Below are positions 39,851 through 48,743 of a stretch of DNA of 64,000 bases, one piece after another. The stretch is from JADJOY01 sp016713535 [NCBI: Deltaproteobacteria bacterium] (GTDB lineage: Bacteria > JADJOY01): contig JADJOY010000013.1 in assembly GCA_016713535.1 (NCBI GenBank), positions 1 through 64,000 on the forward strand, read 5' to 3'. The translations under genes and the position numbers were made by a program. Position 1 is the stretch's first letter. The number at the start of each line of letters is the position of its first letter. The notes beneath the pieces were generated by a model. The model was given only the letters and a program-made list of their open reading frames with translations, did no database searches and was not told the DNA's origin.

Positions 39851-41464
39851 ATGACCGAGAAGCGAATCCACGATCCCATCGGCGCCGCCGCCGCGTTCGT
39901 GCACGACCACGAGCGGCGCTTCCGTCCGCTCTACGTCGAGGCCGCGAGCGCGGCCTGGGACCTCGCCACCACCGGGCTCCCCGAGCACGCCGACCGCAAG
40001 ACCGCCGCCGAGGTCGAGATCGGGCGCATCTTCGCGGACCTCGGCGCCTACACGCGGGTCAACTCGTTCGACCGCGTGCTGCGCGAGCACGCCGAGGTCG
40101 ATCCGCTCCTGCGCCGCCAGGTCCACCTCCTCCGTCTCGCCTATCTCGAGGGGCAGATCGACGACACCACGCTCGCCGAGCGCGTGGCGCTCGAGACCGA
40201 GATCGAAAACGAGTTCAACCACCACCGCGGCCGGCTGCGTGGCGAGCACGTCGACGACAACGAGCTCCGGCGGGTGCTGCTGGGCGAAGACGACGTCGCG
40301 CTCCGGCGCGACGCGTGGCTCGCCTCGAAGGAGGTCGGCGCGCACGTCGCCGCGCGGCTCGAGCGCCTGGTGCGGATCCGCAACACCGCCGCCCGCCGTC
40401 GCGGCTTCCGCGACCACCGGGCGCTCGCCCTCGCGGTGAGCGAGATCGACGAAGCCTGGCTCGATCCCTTCCTGACCGACCTCGACGAGCGCACCCGCGA
40501 GCCCTACCGGGCGATGAAGCGCTTGCTCGACGCGACGCTGGCGAGGCGCTTCGGCGTGAGCGAGGGCTCGCTCGCGCCGTGGCACTACCCCGATCCGTTC
40601 TTCCAGGAGCCGCCGGTGTCCGAGGCGGCGCGGCTCGATCCCGGGTTTCGCGGCGTGGACCTCGTGGCGGCTTCGATCGCGACCTTTCGCGCGATCGGGC
40701 TTCCCGTGGACGAGTCGCTCAAGGCGAGCGACCTCGAGCCGCGCCCCGGGAAGAGCCAGCACGCGTTCTGCATCCAGATCGACCGCGAGCGCGACGTGCG
40801 CGTCCTCGCCAACGTCGAGCCGGTCGCCTACTGGGCCGGCACGATGCTCCACGAGTTCGGGCACGCGGCGTACGACCTCTACGTCGACCCGGCGCTGCCG
40901 TTCATGTTGCGTTGTCCGGCGCACCCGCTGACCACCGAGGCGGTGGCGCTCTTGATGGGCCGGCTGCTCTACGACCCGGCGTGGCTCGAGGCCGACGCCG
41001 GGTTCGAGACCTCGCGGGTGGCCGAGCTCACCGAGCCGCTGCGCGAGACCCGCCACGCGGCGCGCTTGGTGTTCGCGCGCTGGTGCCTGACGGTGATCGA
41101 GTTCGAGCGTTCGCTCTACGCCGACCCCGACGGCGACCTCGACGCCCGCTGGTGGGACGTGGTCGAGCGCTTCCAGGAGGTACGCCGGCCGCCCGCGCGC
41201 AAGGCGGCCGACTGGGCAGCGAAGATCCACCTCTCGACCAACCCGGTCTACTACCAGAACTACCTCATCGGAGAGACGCTCGCGGCGCAGCTCGCCGAGA
41301 CGATCCACGCGCGCACCGGCCGTGGCGTCTTCGGCAACCCGGGCGCCGGGCACTTCCTGCTGCACCAGGTGTTTCGCCCCGGCGCGAGCGTGCCGTGGGA
41401 CGAGCTGGTCCGCCGCGCCACCGGTCGGCCGCTCGATCCCGAGGTCTACCTGACCGATTACTGA
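39851..41464 (+). CDS. M2/M3-type zinc metallopeptidase
   Basis: A 537-residue helical peptidase with zinc site HEFGH (334-338) in AGTMLHEFGHAAYDLYVDPA, as in M3 oligopeptidases and M2 angiotensin-converting-enzyme relatives. The third ligand is probably Glu in HPLTTEAVALLMGRLL. Start ATG 39851, homologous from IHDPIGAAAAFVHDHERRF. There is no signal peptide, so it probably degrades cytosolic peptides. Family assignment between M2 and M3 is not certain from motifs alone. Confidence 0.8.
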   Translation: MTEKRIHDPIGAAAAFVHDHERRFRPLYVEAASAAWDLATTGLPEHADRKTAAEVEIGRIFADLGAYTRVNSFDRVLREHAEVDPLLRRQVHLLRLAYLEGQIDDTTLAERVALETEIENEFNHHRGRLRGEHVDDNELRRVLLGEDDVALRRDAWLASKEVGAHVAARLERLVRIRNTAARRRGFRDHRALALAVSEIDEAWLDPFLTDLDERTREPYRAMKRLLDATLARRFGVSEGSLAPWHYPDPFFQEPPVSEAARLDPGFRGVDLVAASIATFRAIGLPVDESLKASDLEPRPGKSQHAFCIQIDRERDVRVLANVEPVAYWAGTMLHEFGHAAYDLYVDPALPFMLRCPAHPLTTEAVALLMGRLLYDPAWLEADAGFETSRVAELTEPLRETRHAARLVFARWCLTVIEFERSLYADPDGDLDARWWDVVERFQEVRRPPARKAADWAAKIHLSTNPVYYQNYLIGETLAAQLAETIHARTGRGVFGNPGAGHFLLHQVFRPGASVPWDELVRRATGRPLDPEVYLTDY

Positions 41465-41498
41465 GCGGACCACCGGGAGGCGGTCCCTCGGAGGGCGT

Positions 41499-41848
41499 TC
41501 AGCGCTCGCGCCACACCCCGTCGGTGATCGCGGTGGCGCCGTGCGCTCGCGCAGCCGGCAACAGGTACGCGAGGACGCGCTCGCCGTCGTCGAGCTCGAT
41601 CTCGCGGCGCACGTAGAGCTCGGGCACTCCTCGAACGCGTCGAGCGCCGCGAGGTGCGCGTCGCCGACCTCGAACACCTCACCGCTCACCGCGCTCGCGC
41701 CACCCTCGACGAGAGCGGGGTACTCGCCCGCAACCACCAGCGTGTAGCGCGGCGCAGTCCGCGCCGCTCGCACGAAGCGCGCGCCCGCCATCTGGTCGTG
41801 GTGGCGATGGGCGCGCTTCAGGCTCCCGTACACGAACACCCGCGGCAT
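41499..41848 (-). CDS. gamma-glutamylcyclotransferase-like protein, one frameshift
   Basis: GGCT/AIG2-like fold. It starts MPRVFVYGSLKRAHRHHDQM, with the Y-G-S-L substrate loop, and has the catalytic Glu in LDAFEE. The frame then shifts near 41625; the continuation VPELYVRREIELDDGERVLA runs in another frame to a stop at 41499 (about 116 residues corrected). One G appears to be missing. Members cleave gamma-glutamyl amines or act in peptide-antibiotic pathways; substrate unknown. Confidence 0.78.
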
Positions 41849-41916
41849 CGACCGGCCCCTCCCGCGCGGCGATCCTACCGCGCCCCGGACGACGCACCGG
41901 AGGTACTCTCCGCACC

Positions 41917-42891
41917 ATGCGCCGGCGGTCCTTCCTCGTCACCGCGTTCGTCGCGCTCGCGTGTTCGGCGCCGATGGCCTCCTCGGCCGGCCAGCTCGGC
42001 GACTTCGAGCGCGAGGTGGAGCGCCCTCAGGAGCGCTCGTCCAACGACTGGGCGGACGACGACGGGCTGCTCGACTGCGACGACTTCTTCTCCTGCCTGT
42101 TCGGCGCGATCGCCGTGGGCGCCGCCGAGGCCGTGGTGCGAGGCGCAGGCGCCGCGGCCGGCGAGGCCGTCGACTGGGCGCTCTTCGGGCCCAGCCACGA
42201 CGACGACCGCGAGTGGCTCGGCACGGCCACCGGCGAGCCCGCACCGCCGATCCCGCCCCAGGATCCATCGCAGACGGTCCCGCTCCCCGAGCGCCGCGAA
42301 CCGCCCGCGCCGCCCCCGCCTTCGCCGTCGGCACCGGCTCCCCCGGCGACGAAACCGCGCGGTGGCCCCGGCACCACCAACCGCTACGGCGGAGAGCGCG
42401 CCGCCGGCTCGTCGACGATCCCGTCTCTCCGGGTCGACAACGGCTACTGGCTCGTCCCCGACGACGTCGACGGCTACGCACTCCAGGCGCAAGCCGGCTA
42501 CGGCGCCTTCGCCGCGAGCTTCGAGTTCCTGCGGCTCTGGGAGGACCAGCCGGCGAGCCGCCTCGACTCGTACGCGGCGGACGTGGTGTTCCGGTTCGCC
42601 GCCGGCGAGGTGTTCGAGTTCGACATCGCCACCGGCTACCGCGGCTTCCGCGGCGCCGAGCACCACGACGGCTGGGAAATCGGTGTCCCGATCGCGATCT
42701 ACCCGTGGCAGTTCCTGGGCGTCGAAGCGTCCTTCAAGTGGGCGTTCATCGCCGGCAACGTCGTCGACGATTACCGCGCCGGGCTCGCGCTCCACCTGCC
42801 GTTCGTCACGCTGCGGCCCGGCTACCGCCACCTCGCCACGGGCGACGAGAGCCTCGACGGCCCCGAGCTCACCCTCGCCGTGATGTGGTGA
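41917..42891 (+). CDS. exported protein with proline-rich linker and beta-rich C-domain
   Basis: A 324-residue protein with a signal peptide (MRRRSFLVTAFVALACSAPM), an N-terminal acidic region with two Cys (LLDCDDFFSCLFG), a Pro-rich linker (about 108-150, PPAPPPPSPSAPAPPATKP) and a C-terminal beta-rich domain of about 160 residues. This last part alternates strands such as GYALQAQAGYGAFAASFEFL and ends in LTLAVMW, an aromatic end typical of outer-membrane barrels. No family recognised; probably outer-membrane. Confidence 0.6.
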   Translation: MRRRSFLVTAFVALACSAPMASSAGQLGDFEREVERPQERSSNDWADDDGLLDCDDFFSCLFGAIAVGAAEAVVRGAGAAAGEAVDWALFGPSHDDDREWLGTATGEPAPPIPPQDPSQTVPLPERREPPAPPPPSPSAPAPPATKPRGGPGTTNRYGGERAAGSSTIPSLRVDNGYWLVPDDVDGYALQAQAGYGAFAASFEFLRLWEDQPASRLDSYAADVVFRFAAGEVFEFDIATGYRGFRGAEHHDGWEIGVPIAIYPWQFLGVEASFKWAFIAGNVVDDYRAGLALHLPFVTLRPGYRHLATGDESLDGPELTLAVMW

Positions 42892-42911
42892 GCGCGCTGG
42901 CGCCTTACCGC

Positions 42912-42980
42912 GGGCGGGGATGAACCCCGCCCCTACGAACCGCACCGAACCGTAGGGGCGGGCTCCACGCCCGCCCGCCG
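42912..42980. terminator. bidirectional hairpin pair between convergent genes
   Basis: GGGCGGGG-atgaa-CCCCGCCC (42912-42932) is followed by GTAGGGGCGGGC and GCCCGCCC, forming a second stem, and CCCCTACG can pair with CGTAGGGG between them. The element fills the gap between the outer-membrane protein and permease genes. No T-run, but placement fits termination; the sequence is of the dispersed-repeat type. Confidence 0.6.
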
Positions 42981-44315
42981 TCAGCGTGTCAGGAACGCGT
43001 AGCGCAGCAGGAAGAGCACCGCGAAGGTGTGCACCAGCCAGTGGGTCTGGGCCGCCTTACCCGTCACGACCTTGATGAGCGAGTAGGCGATGAAGCCGAA
43101 CGCGATGCCCTCGGTGATCGAGAGCGCCATCGGCATGATGACGATCGCCAGGAACGCGGGGATCGCCTCCTCGGCGTCGTCCCACGGGATCCCCGCGATC
43201 GCCTCGATCATGAAGTAGCCGACCAGGATCAGCGACGGCGCGATCGCCGGATGAAAGCTCGCGCCGCCGATCGTCACGTCGCCGCTCACCATCTGCACCA
43301 GCGGCGTGAAGAAGAGCGAGAGCAGGAGCAGTGCGGCCGTCACGACGCTGGTGAGGCCCGTGCGCCCGCCGGCCGAGACGCCGGCAGCGCTCTCGATGTA
43401 GCTGGTCACGGTGCTGGTGCCCGCGACCGCGCCCACCACGGTGGAGATCGAGTCCGCGAGCAGCGCCTCACGGGCCTTGGGCAGCTTGCCGTCGGCGGTC
43501 ATGAGGCCAGCCTTCTCCGAGACGCCGACCAGCGTCCCGACGGTGTCGAAGAGCGCCAGGAACAGGAACACGAAGATCACCGGCGCCATCGCGGGTGTCA
43601 GCGCGCCGAGCGGATCGAGCTTCAGGAAGGTGGGCGCGAGCGAGGGCGGCGTCGACACCACTCCCGAGAACTTCGTGTAGCCGAGCGCCAGCGACACCGC
43701 GGTGGTGACGGCGATCCCGGCGAGCAGCGCGAGCCGCGACTGGCGCACCAGCAGCACGATCGACACCACCAGCCCGAGCACGGTGAGCAGCGCGGCCGGT
43801 GAGCGCAGGCTGCCGAGCGCCAGGCCGGTCGCCGGGTCGTGGACCACGAGTCCGCCGTATTCGAGCCCGACCAGCGTGATCAGGAGCCCGATGCCCGCGG
43901 CGATGCCGCGCTTGAGCGAGCTCGGGATCACCTCGATGAGCTTCTCGCGCAGCCCCACGCCCGCGAGCAGGATGAAGATCGTGCCGGCGATGGCGATGGC
44001 GCCGAGGGCCACCGTCCACGGCACCTTCATGCCGAGCACCACCGCGTACGTGAAGTAGAAGTTGTGGCCCATGCCGGGCGCCAGCGCGACCGGATAGTTG
44101 GCGAGGAACGCCATCAGCAGGCACGCGATCGCGCTGGCGATGCAGGTCGCGACCAGCACCGCGCCGGGGTCCATGCCCGCCTTGCCGAGGACCACCGGCT
44201 GGACGAACAGGATGTAGGCCATCGTCGCGAAGGTGGTGGCCCCCGCGACCACCTCGGTGTGGACCGACGTGCCGCGCTCGGCGAGCTGAAAGCGCCGCTC
44301 CAACCACTCGTTCAT
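42981..44315 (-). CDS. NCS2-family purine permease (AzgA-like)
   Basis: A 444-residue permease with about thirteen helices. N-terminal block MNEWLERRFQLAERGTSVHT leads into VVAGATTFATMAYILFVQPV, diagnostic of the AzgA/PbuG branch that imports adenine, guanine or hypoxanthine with protons. Further family parts are PGMGHNFYFTYAVVLGM, ALFDTVGTLVGVSEKAGLM and SYIESAAGVSAGGRTGLTSV. Start ATG 44315. The tandem array begins just upstream, so the promoter must lie in the 75 bases between, or inside the array. Confidence 0.9.
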   Translation of the reverse strand: MNEWLERRFQLAERGTSVHTEVVAGATTFATMAYILFVQPVVLGKAGMDPGAVLVATCIASAIACLLMAFLANYPVALAPGMGHNFYFTYAVVLGMKVPWTVALGAIAIAGTIFILLAGVGLREKLIEVIPSSLKRGIAAGIGLLITLVGLEYGGLVVHDPATGLALGSLRSPAALLTVLGLVVSIVLLVRQSRLALLAGIAVTTAVSLALGYTKFSGVVSTPPSLAPTFLKLDPLGALTPAMAPVIFVFLFLALFDTVGTLVGVSEKAGLMTADGKLPKAREALLADSISTVVGAVAGTSTVTSYIESAAGVSAGGRTGLTSVVTAALLLLSLFFTPLVQMVSGDVTIGGASFHPAIAPSLILVGYFMIEAIAGIPWDDAEEAIPAFLAIVIMPMALSITEGIAFGFIAYSLIKVVTGKAAQTHWLVHTFAVLFLLRYAFLTR

Positions 44316-44389
44316 CGCGTCCCCCCCGGGTCGGATCCCGCGGCGACGCTAGCGTAGGGCTCCAGGCGGCGCCAAGGCGGCCCGCCGGG

Positions 44390-46780
44390 AGGCGGGCCCG
44401 CGCCGCCGCCGGGTTCGAGCCCGAGCCAACCCTGCGGCCGCGAAGGATCGCGGCCCTCCAGCCGCTCGACCGCGGCCTGGAGGGCGGCGGTCCCTCGCCG
44501 CCGTGGCGCTCGAGCCCGAGCCAACCCTGCGGCCGCGAAGGATCGCGGCCCCCAGCCGCTCGATCGCGGCCCGTGGAGGGCGGCGGTCCCTCGCCGCCTG
44601 GCGCTCGAGCCCGAGGCAACCCTGCGGCCCCGAAGGATCGCGGCCCTCCAGCCGCTCGGTCGCGGCCCGTGGAGGGCGGCGGTCCCTCGCCGCCGCGGCG
44701 CTCGAGCCCGAGCCAACCCTGCGGCCGCGAAGGATCGCGGCCCTCCAGCCGCTCGATCGCGGCCCCTGGAGGGCGGCGGTCCCTCGCCGCCGCGGTGCTC
44801 GAGCCCGAGCCAACCCAGCGGCCCCGAAGGATCGCGGCCCTCCAGCCGCTCGATCGCGGCCTGGAGGGCGGCGGTCCTCGCCGCCGCGGTGCTCGAGCCC
44901 GAGCTAACCCTGCGGCCGCGAAGGGATCGCGGCCCTCCAGCCGCTCGATCGCGGCCCGTGGAGGGCGGCGGTCCTCGCCGCCGCGGCGCTCGAGCCCGAG
45001 CTAACCCTGCGGCCGCGAAGGATCGCGGGCCCTCCAGCCGCTCGATCGCGGCCCCTGGAGGGCGGCGGTCCTCGCCGCCGTGGCGCTCGAGCCCGAGCCA
45101 ACCCTGCGGCCCCGAAGGATCGCGGCCCTCCAGCCGCTCGATCGCGGCCTGGAGGGCGGCGGTCCTCGCCGCCGCGGTGCTCGAGTCCGAGCCAACCCTG
45201 CGGCCCCGAAGGATCGCGGCCCTCCAGCCGCTCGATCGCGGCCCGTGGAGGGCGGCGGGCCCTCGCCGCCGCGGCGCTCGAGCCGAGCTAACCCAGCGGC
45301 CGCGAAGGATCGCGGCCCTCCAGCCGCTCGATCGCGGCCCCTGGAGGGCGGCGGTCCCTCTCCGCCGCGGTGCTCGAGCCCGAGCCAACCCTGCGGCCGC
45401 GAAGGATCGCGGCCCTCCAGCCGCTCGACCGCGGCCCGTGGAGGGCGGTGGTCCCTCACCGCCGCGGCGCTCGAGCCCGAGCCAACCCTGCGGCCGCGAA
45501 GGATCGCGGCCCACCAGCCGCTCGATCGCGGCCCCTGGAGGGCGGCGGTCCTCGCCGCCGCGGTGCTCGAGCCCGAGCCAACCCTGCGGCCGCGAAGGAT
45601 CGCGGCCCTCCACGCCGCTCGATCGCGGCCTGGAGGGCGGCGGTCCCTCGCCGCCGCGGTGCTCGAGCCCGAGCCAACCCTGCGGCCCCGAAGGATCGCG
45701 GCCCTCCAGCCGCTCGATCGCGGCCCGTGGAGGGCGGCGGTCCCTCGCCGCCGCGGCGCTCGAGCCCGAGCTAACCCTGCGGCCGCGAAGGATCGCGGTC
45801 CTCCAGGCCGCTCGATCGCGGCCCGTGGAGGGCGGCGGTCCTCGCCGCGGCGCTCGAGCCCGAGCCAACCCTGCGGCCGCGAAGGATCGCGGCCTCCAGC
45901 CGCTCGATCGCGGCCCCTGGAGGGCGGCGGTCCCTCGCCGCCGCGGTGCTCGAGCCCGAGCCAACCCAGCGGCCGCGAAGGATCGCGGCCCTCCAGCCGC
46001 TCGATCGCGGCCCGTGGAGGGCGGCGGTCCCTCGCCGCCGCGGCGCTCGAGCCCGAGCCAACCCTGCGGCCGCGAAGGATCGCGGCCCTCCAGGCCGCTC
46101 GATCGCGGCCCGTGGAGGGCGGCGGTCCCTCGCCGCCGCGGCGCTCGAGCCCGAGCCAACCCTGCGGCCGCGAAGGATCGCGGCCCTCCAGCCGCTCGAT
46201 CGCGGCCCGTGGAGGGCGGCGGTCCCTCGCCGCCGCGGCGCTCGAGCCCGAGCCAACCCAGCGGCCGCGAAGGATCGCGGCCCTCCAGCCGCTCGATCGC
46301 GGCCCGTGGAGGGCGGCGGTCCCTCGCCGCCGTGGCGCTCGAGCCCGAGCCAACCCTGCGGCCCCGAAGGATCGCGGCCCTCCAGCCGCTCGATCGCGGC
46401 CCCTGGAGGGCGGCGGTCCCTCGCCGCCGTGGCGCTCGAGCCCGAGGCAACCCTGCGGCCGCGAAGGATCGCGGCCCTCCAGCCGCTCGATCGCGGCCTG
46501 GGGGGCGGCGGTCCCTCGCCGCCGCGGTGCTCGAGCCTGAGCCAACCCAGCGGCCGCGAAGGATCGCGGCCCTCCAGCCGCTCGATCGCGGCCCGTGGAG
46601 GGCGGCGGGCCCTCGCCGCCGCGGTGCTCGAGCCCGAGGCAACCCCTGCGGCCGCGAAGGACCGCGGCCCTCCAGACGCTCGATCGCGGCCCCTGGAGGG
46701 CGGCGGTCCCTCGCCGCCGCGGCGCTCGAGTCCGATCCAACCCAGCGGCCGCGAAGGATCGCGGCCCTCCAGGCCGATGG
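44390..46780. repeat. tandem array, 25 copies of a ~96-bp hairpin-rich unit
   Basis: Anchoring on the AACCCTGCGGCC/AACCCAGCGGCC motif, I count 25 units from 44428 to 46739, spaced 94-98 bases (mean 96.3). Each unit holds four stems: GGCGGCG-gtccct-CGCCGCC, GCTCG-agcc-CGAGC, GGCCGCGA-agga-TCGCGGCC and an outer GCCCTCCA...TGGAGGGC. Units differ by point changes and single-base indels. The period is not a multiple of three, and long open frames on all frames are composition artefacts. It is not a CRISPR, as there are no unique spacers. Related single copies exist at 25246 and within the insertion at 23233. Confidence 0.9.
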
Positions 46781-46789
46781 GGCGGGCGC

Positions 46790-48019
46790 TCAGCGCCCCC
46801 GCGCGGTCAGATCCAGCCGCGTGAGCCGGCGGACGAAGAGGCTCGGGATGTGAACGGGCGCGCTCGACCAGCCCGGCGCGAGGTCGGCGCGCGCGAGGGC
46901 GGTCTCGATCGCGATCGCCGCCTGGCGGCGCGCGAGCGTGGCGCCGATGCAGTGATGGATCCCCACTCCGAACGCGAGGTGGTTCTTGCCGTTGGCGCGG
47001 TCGAGCTTCACCGCGTCGGGCTCGGGGAACACGCGCTCGTCGCGGTTCGCCGCGGCCCACAGCAGCATCAGCCGGGATCCCTCGGCGATCTTCGTCCCGC
47101 CGAGCTCGAGGTCGCGCAGCGCCACGCGGAAGTGGCCCTGGAACGGCGAGTGGAGACGGAGCACCTCCTCGACGAACGCGGGCACGCGCTCGGGGCGGGC
47201 GCGCAGCTCGGCGGTGAGCGCCGCGTCCTGCACCAGCATCCGCAGCGCGCTGCCGATCAGGCTCGCGGTCGAGTCGTTCCCCGCCACGAAGAGCTGAAAC
47301 ACGATCGAGAGCACCTCTTCCTCGGTGAGCCCGTCGTCGCCCGGCCCCACGTTGCGCAGCAGCTCGCCCACCAGATCGTCCCGGTTCGCGGCGCGCGCCG
47401 CGGCGAGGTGCTCGCGCAGGTACGCCGCGAGCTCCATGGCGCTGCGCGCCGCGTCGGCGAAGCCGTTGGCGTCGAGCAGCCCGTTCACCGTCGCGACCGT
47501 GCTATCGGACCAGATCCGGAGCTGCTCGATGTCGGCGTCCGGCAGCCCGAGCAGCCGGGTGATCGTGCCCATCGGCAGCGCCACCGCGAACGCGGTCATC
47601 CAGTCGGTGGTGCCCGCCGCCACCGCGGCGTCGACCAGCGCCGCGGCGCGGCGCCGCAGCTCGTCCTCGAGCGCCGAGACCCGGTCCACGGTGACCGCCT
47701 GGTTGGTGAGCCTGCGCTGCGCCGCGTGGCGCGGCGGGTCGACGGTGGCGAGGACGTCGACGATCGGGTTCATCGCCGAGAGGTCGAGGATCTCGGGCGT
47801 CTCGTCGGCGCGCGCGGTGAGCACCGCGACGATCTTGGACGACAGGTCGTCGACCCTGAGCGCCGCGTCGCGCACCAGCTCGTAGCTCGAGACCACGTGG
47901 TAGCCGGCGCGAGGCAGGTGATGGATGGGCGCCTCGCGGCGCAGCCACGCGTAGAACGCGAACGGCTCCTCGACGGTCTCGGGAGCGTAGGGATCGAAGG
48001 GGCACACGGCGGTCGTCAT
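46790..48019 (-). CDS. cytochrome P450
   Basis: A 409-residue soluble bacterial P450. The heme loop is FGVGIHHCIG (350-359) with thiolate Cys357; the ExxR salt bridge is Glu285-Arg288 in EEVLRLH, and the I-helix oxygen-binding segment is VAGNDSTAS (about 245-253). In it, the usual acidic-Thr pair reads Asp249-Ser250-Thr251, which keeps the proton-delivery Thr. Start ATG 48019, 55 bases from the divergent TetR start. No ferredoxin or reductase gene lies nearby. Substrate unknown; regulation by the neighbouring TetR protein is likely. Confidence 0.92.
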   Translation of the reverse strand: MTTAVCPFDPYAPETVEEPFAFYAWLRREAPIHHLPRAGYHVVSSYELVRDAALRVDDLSSKIVAVLTARADETPEILDLSAMNPIVDVLATVDPPRHAAQRRLTNQAVTVDRVSALEDELRRRAAALVDAAVAAGTTDWMTAFAVALPMGTITRLLGLPDADIEQLRIWSDSTVATVNGLLDANGFADAARSAMELAAYLREHLAAARAANRDDLVGELLRNVGPGDDGLTEEEVLSIVFQLFVAGNDSTASLIGSALRMLVQDAALTAELRARPERVPAFVEEVLRLHSPFQGHFRVALRDLELGGTKIAEGSRLMLLWAAANRDERVFPEPDAVKLDRANGKNHLAFGVGIHHCIGATLARRQAAIAIETALARADLAPGWSSAPVHIPSLFVRRLTRLDLTARGR

Positions 48020-48049
48020 CCGGATTCCTCCGCGCTTGCGCGCGCGATG

Positions 48050-48079
48050 GTCATTACTTACAGTACTGTAAGTAATGAC
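48050..48079. promoter_or_regulatory. 30-bp perfect palindrome, probable TetR operator
   Basis: The 15-base arm GTCATTACTTACAGT is followed at once by its exact complement. It lies between the divergent P450 and TetR genes and overlaps the TetR start codon at 48075, so a bound dimer would cover both promoters. Size and position are typical for autoregulated TetR repressors. It is strikingly A+T-rich for this region. Confidence 0.8.
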
Positions 48080-48743
48080 GACGAAGCGGTCAACGACGAC
48101 GAAGCGGCGCGTGCGCCTCGAGCCCGCCGAGGCGCGCGAGCGCATCCTCGCCGCGGCGGAGAAGGCGCTCGTCGCGCACGGCCCGGACGGCGTGCGCATC
48201 GCCGAGCTCGCGCGCGCCCTCGGCGTCACCCACCCGGCGATCCTCCACCACTTCGGCAGTCGTGAGGCGCTCGTCGAGGCGGTCGTGGCACGGGCGCTCG
48301 AGCGCCGCTACCAGCACGTCGTCGAGCGGCTGTCGGTGGCGAACGATCCCACGGACACGGCGCGCAACCTGATCGACGCCGCCTTCGACAACTTCGAGCG
48401 CGAGTCGACCAGCCGGGTGCTGGCGTGGCTCGCCCTCGCCGACGAGCCGCCCGCGGCGCCCGCGGGATCGCTCCGCGACGTGACCGCCGCCGTCGAGCAG
48501 CTCCGCCGCACGCTGAGCGGGGGCCGGGCGCCCTCGCCGCCCGAGGCGAGCACCTTCGCCGTTCACCTGGGAGCGCTGGTGTTGCTGGCCGAGCCGCTCT
48601 TCGGGCCGTTCCTGTGGGCGGCGCAAGGCGGGCGCCCGTCGCGCGCACGGGCACGGGCGTTCCGGGCGTGGTTCGCCGAGGTGATCACCGGTGCGTTGCT
48701 CGCGCGCCCGCCAGGCGGGCCGAGCGAGCCGGAGGACGGATGA
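48075..48743 (+). CDS. TetR-family transcriptional regulator
   Basis: A 222-residue one-domain-pair regulator. The N-terminal DNA-binding domain shows RERILAAAEKALVAHGPDGV, helix-turn-helix IAELARALGVTHPAILHHFG (about 40-59) and SREALVEAVVARAL. The C-terminal ligand domain (about 75-210) is divergent. ATG 48075 lies inside the 30-bp palindrome; the transcript may be near leaderless, or the real start may be a few codons later. It overlaps the next gene by ATGA. It most likely represses itself and the P450. Confidence 0.88.
   Translation: MTTKRSTTTKRRVRLEPAEARERILAAAEKALVAHGPDGVRIAELARALGVTHPAILHHFGSREALVEAVVARALERRYQHVVERLSVANDPTDTARNLIDAAFDNFERESTSRVLAWLALADEPPAAPAGSLRDVTAAVEQLRRTLSGGRAPSPPEASTFAVHLGALVLLAEPLFGPFLWAAQGGRPSRARARAFRAWFAEVITGALLARPPGGPSEPEDG

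Noticed and set aside
44390-46780. CRISPR array
   Set aside because: The whole ~96-bp unit repeats; there are no unique spacers of constant length and no cas genes nearby.
44312-47060. Very long open frames (400-780 codons) on several frames across the 44-47 kb region
   Set aside because: They are read through the 96-bp tandem repeat, which is G+C-rich and nearly free of stops. The unit length is not a multiple of three and indels shift the frame between units, so no single protein repeat is maintained.
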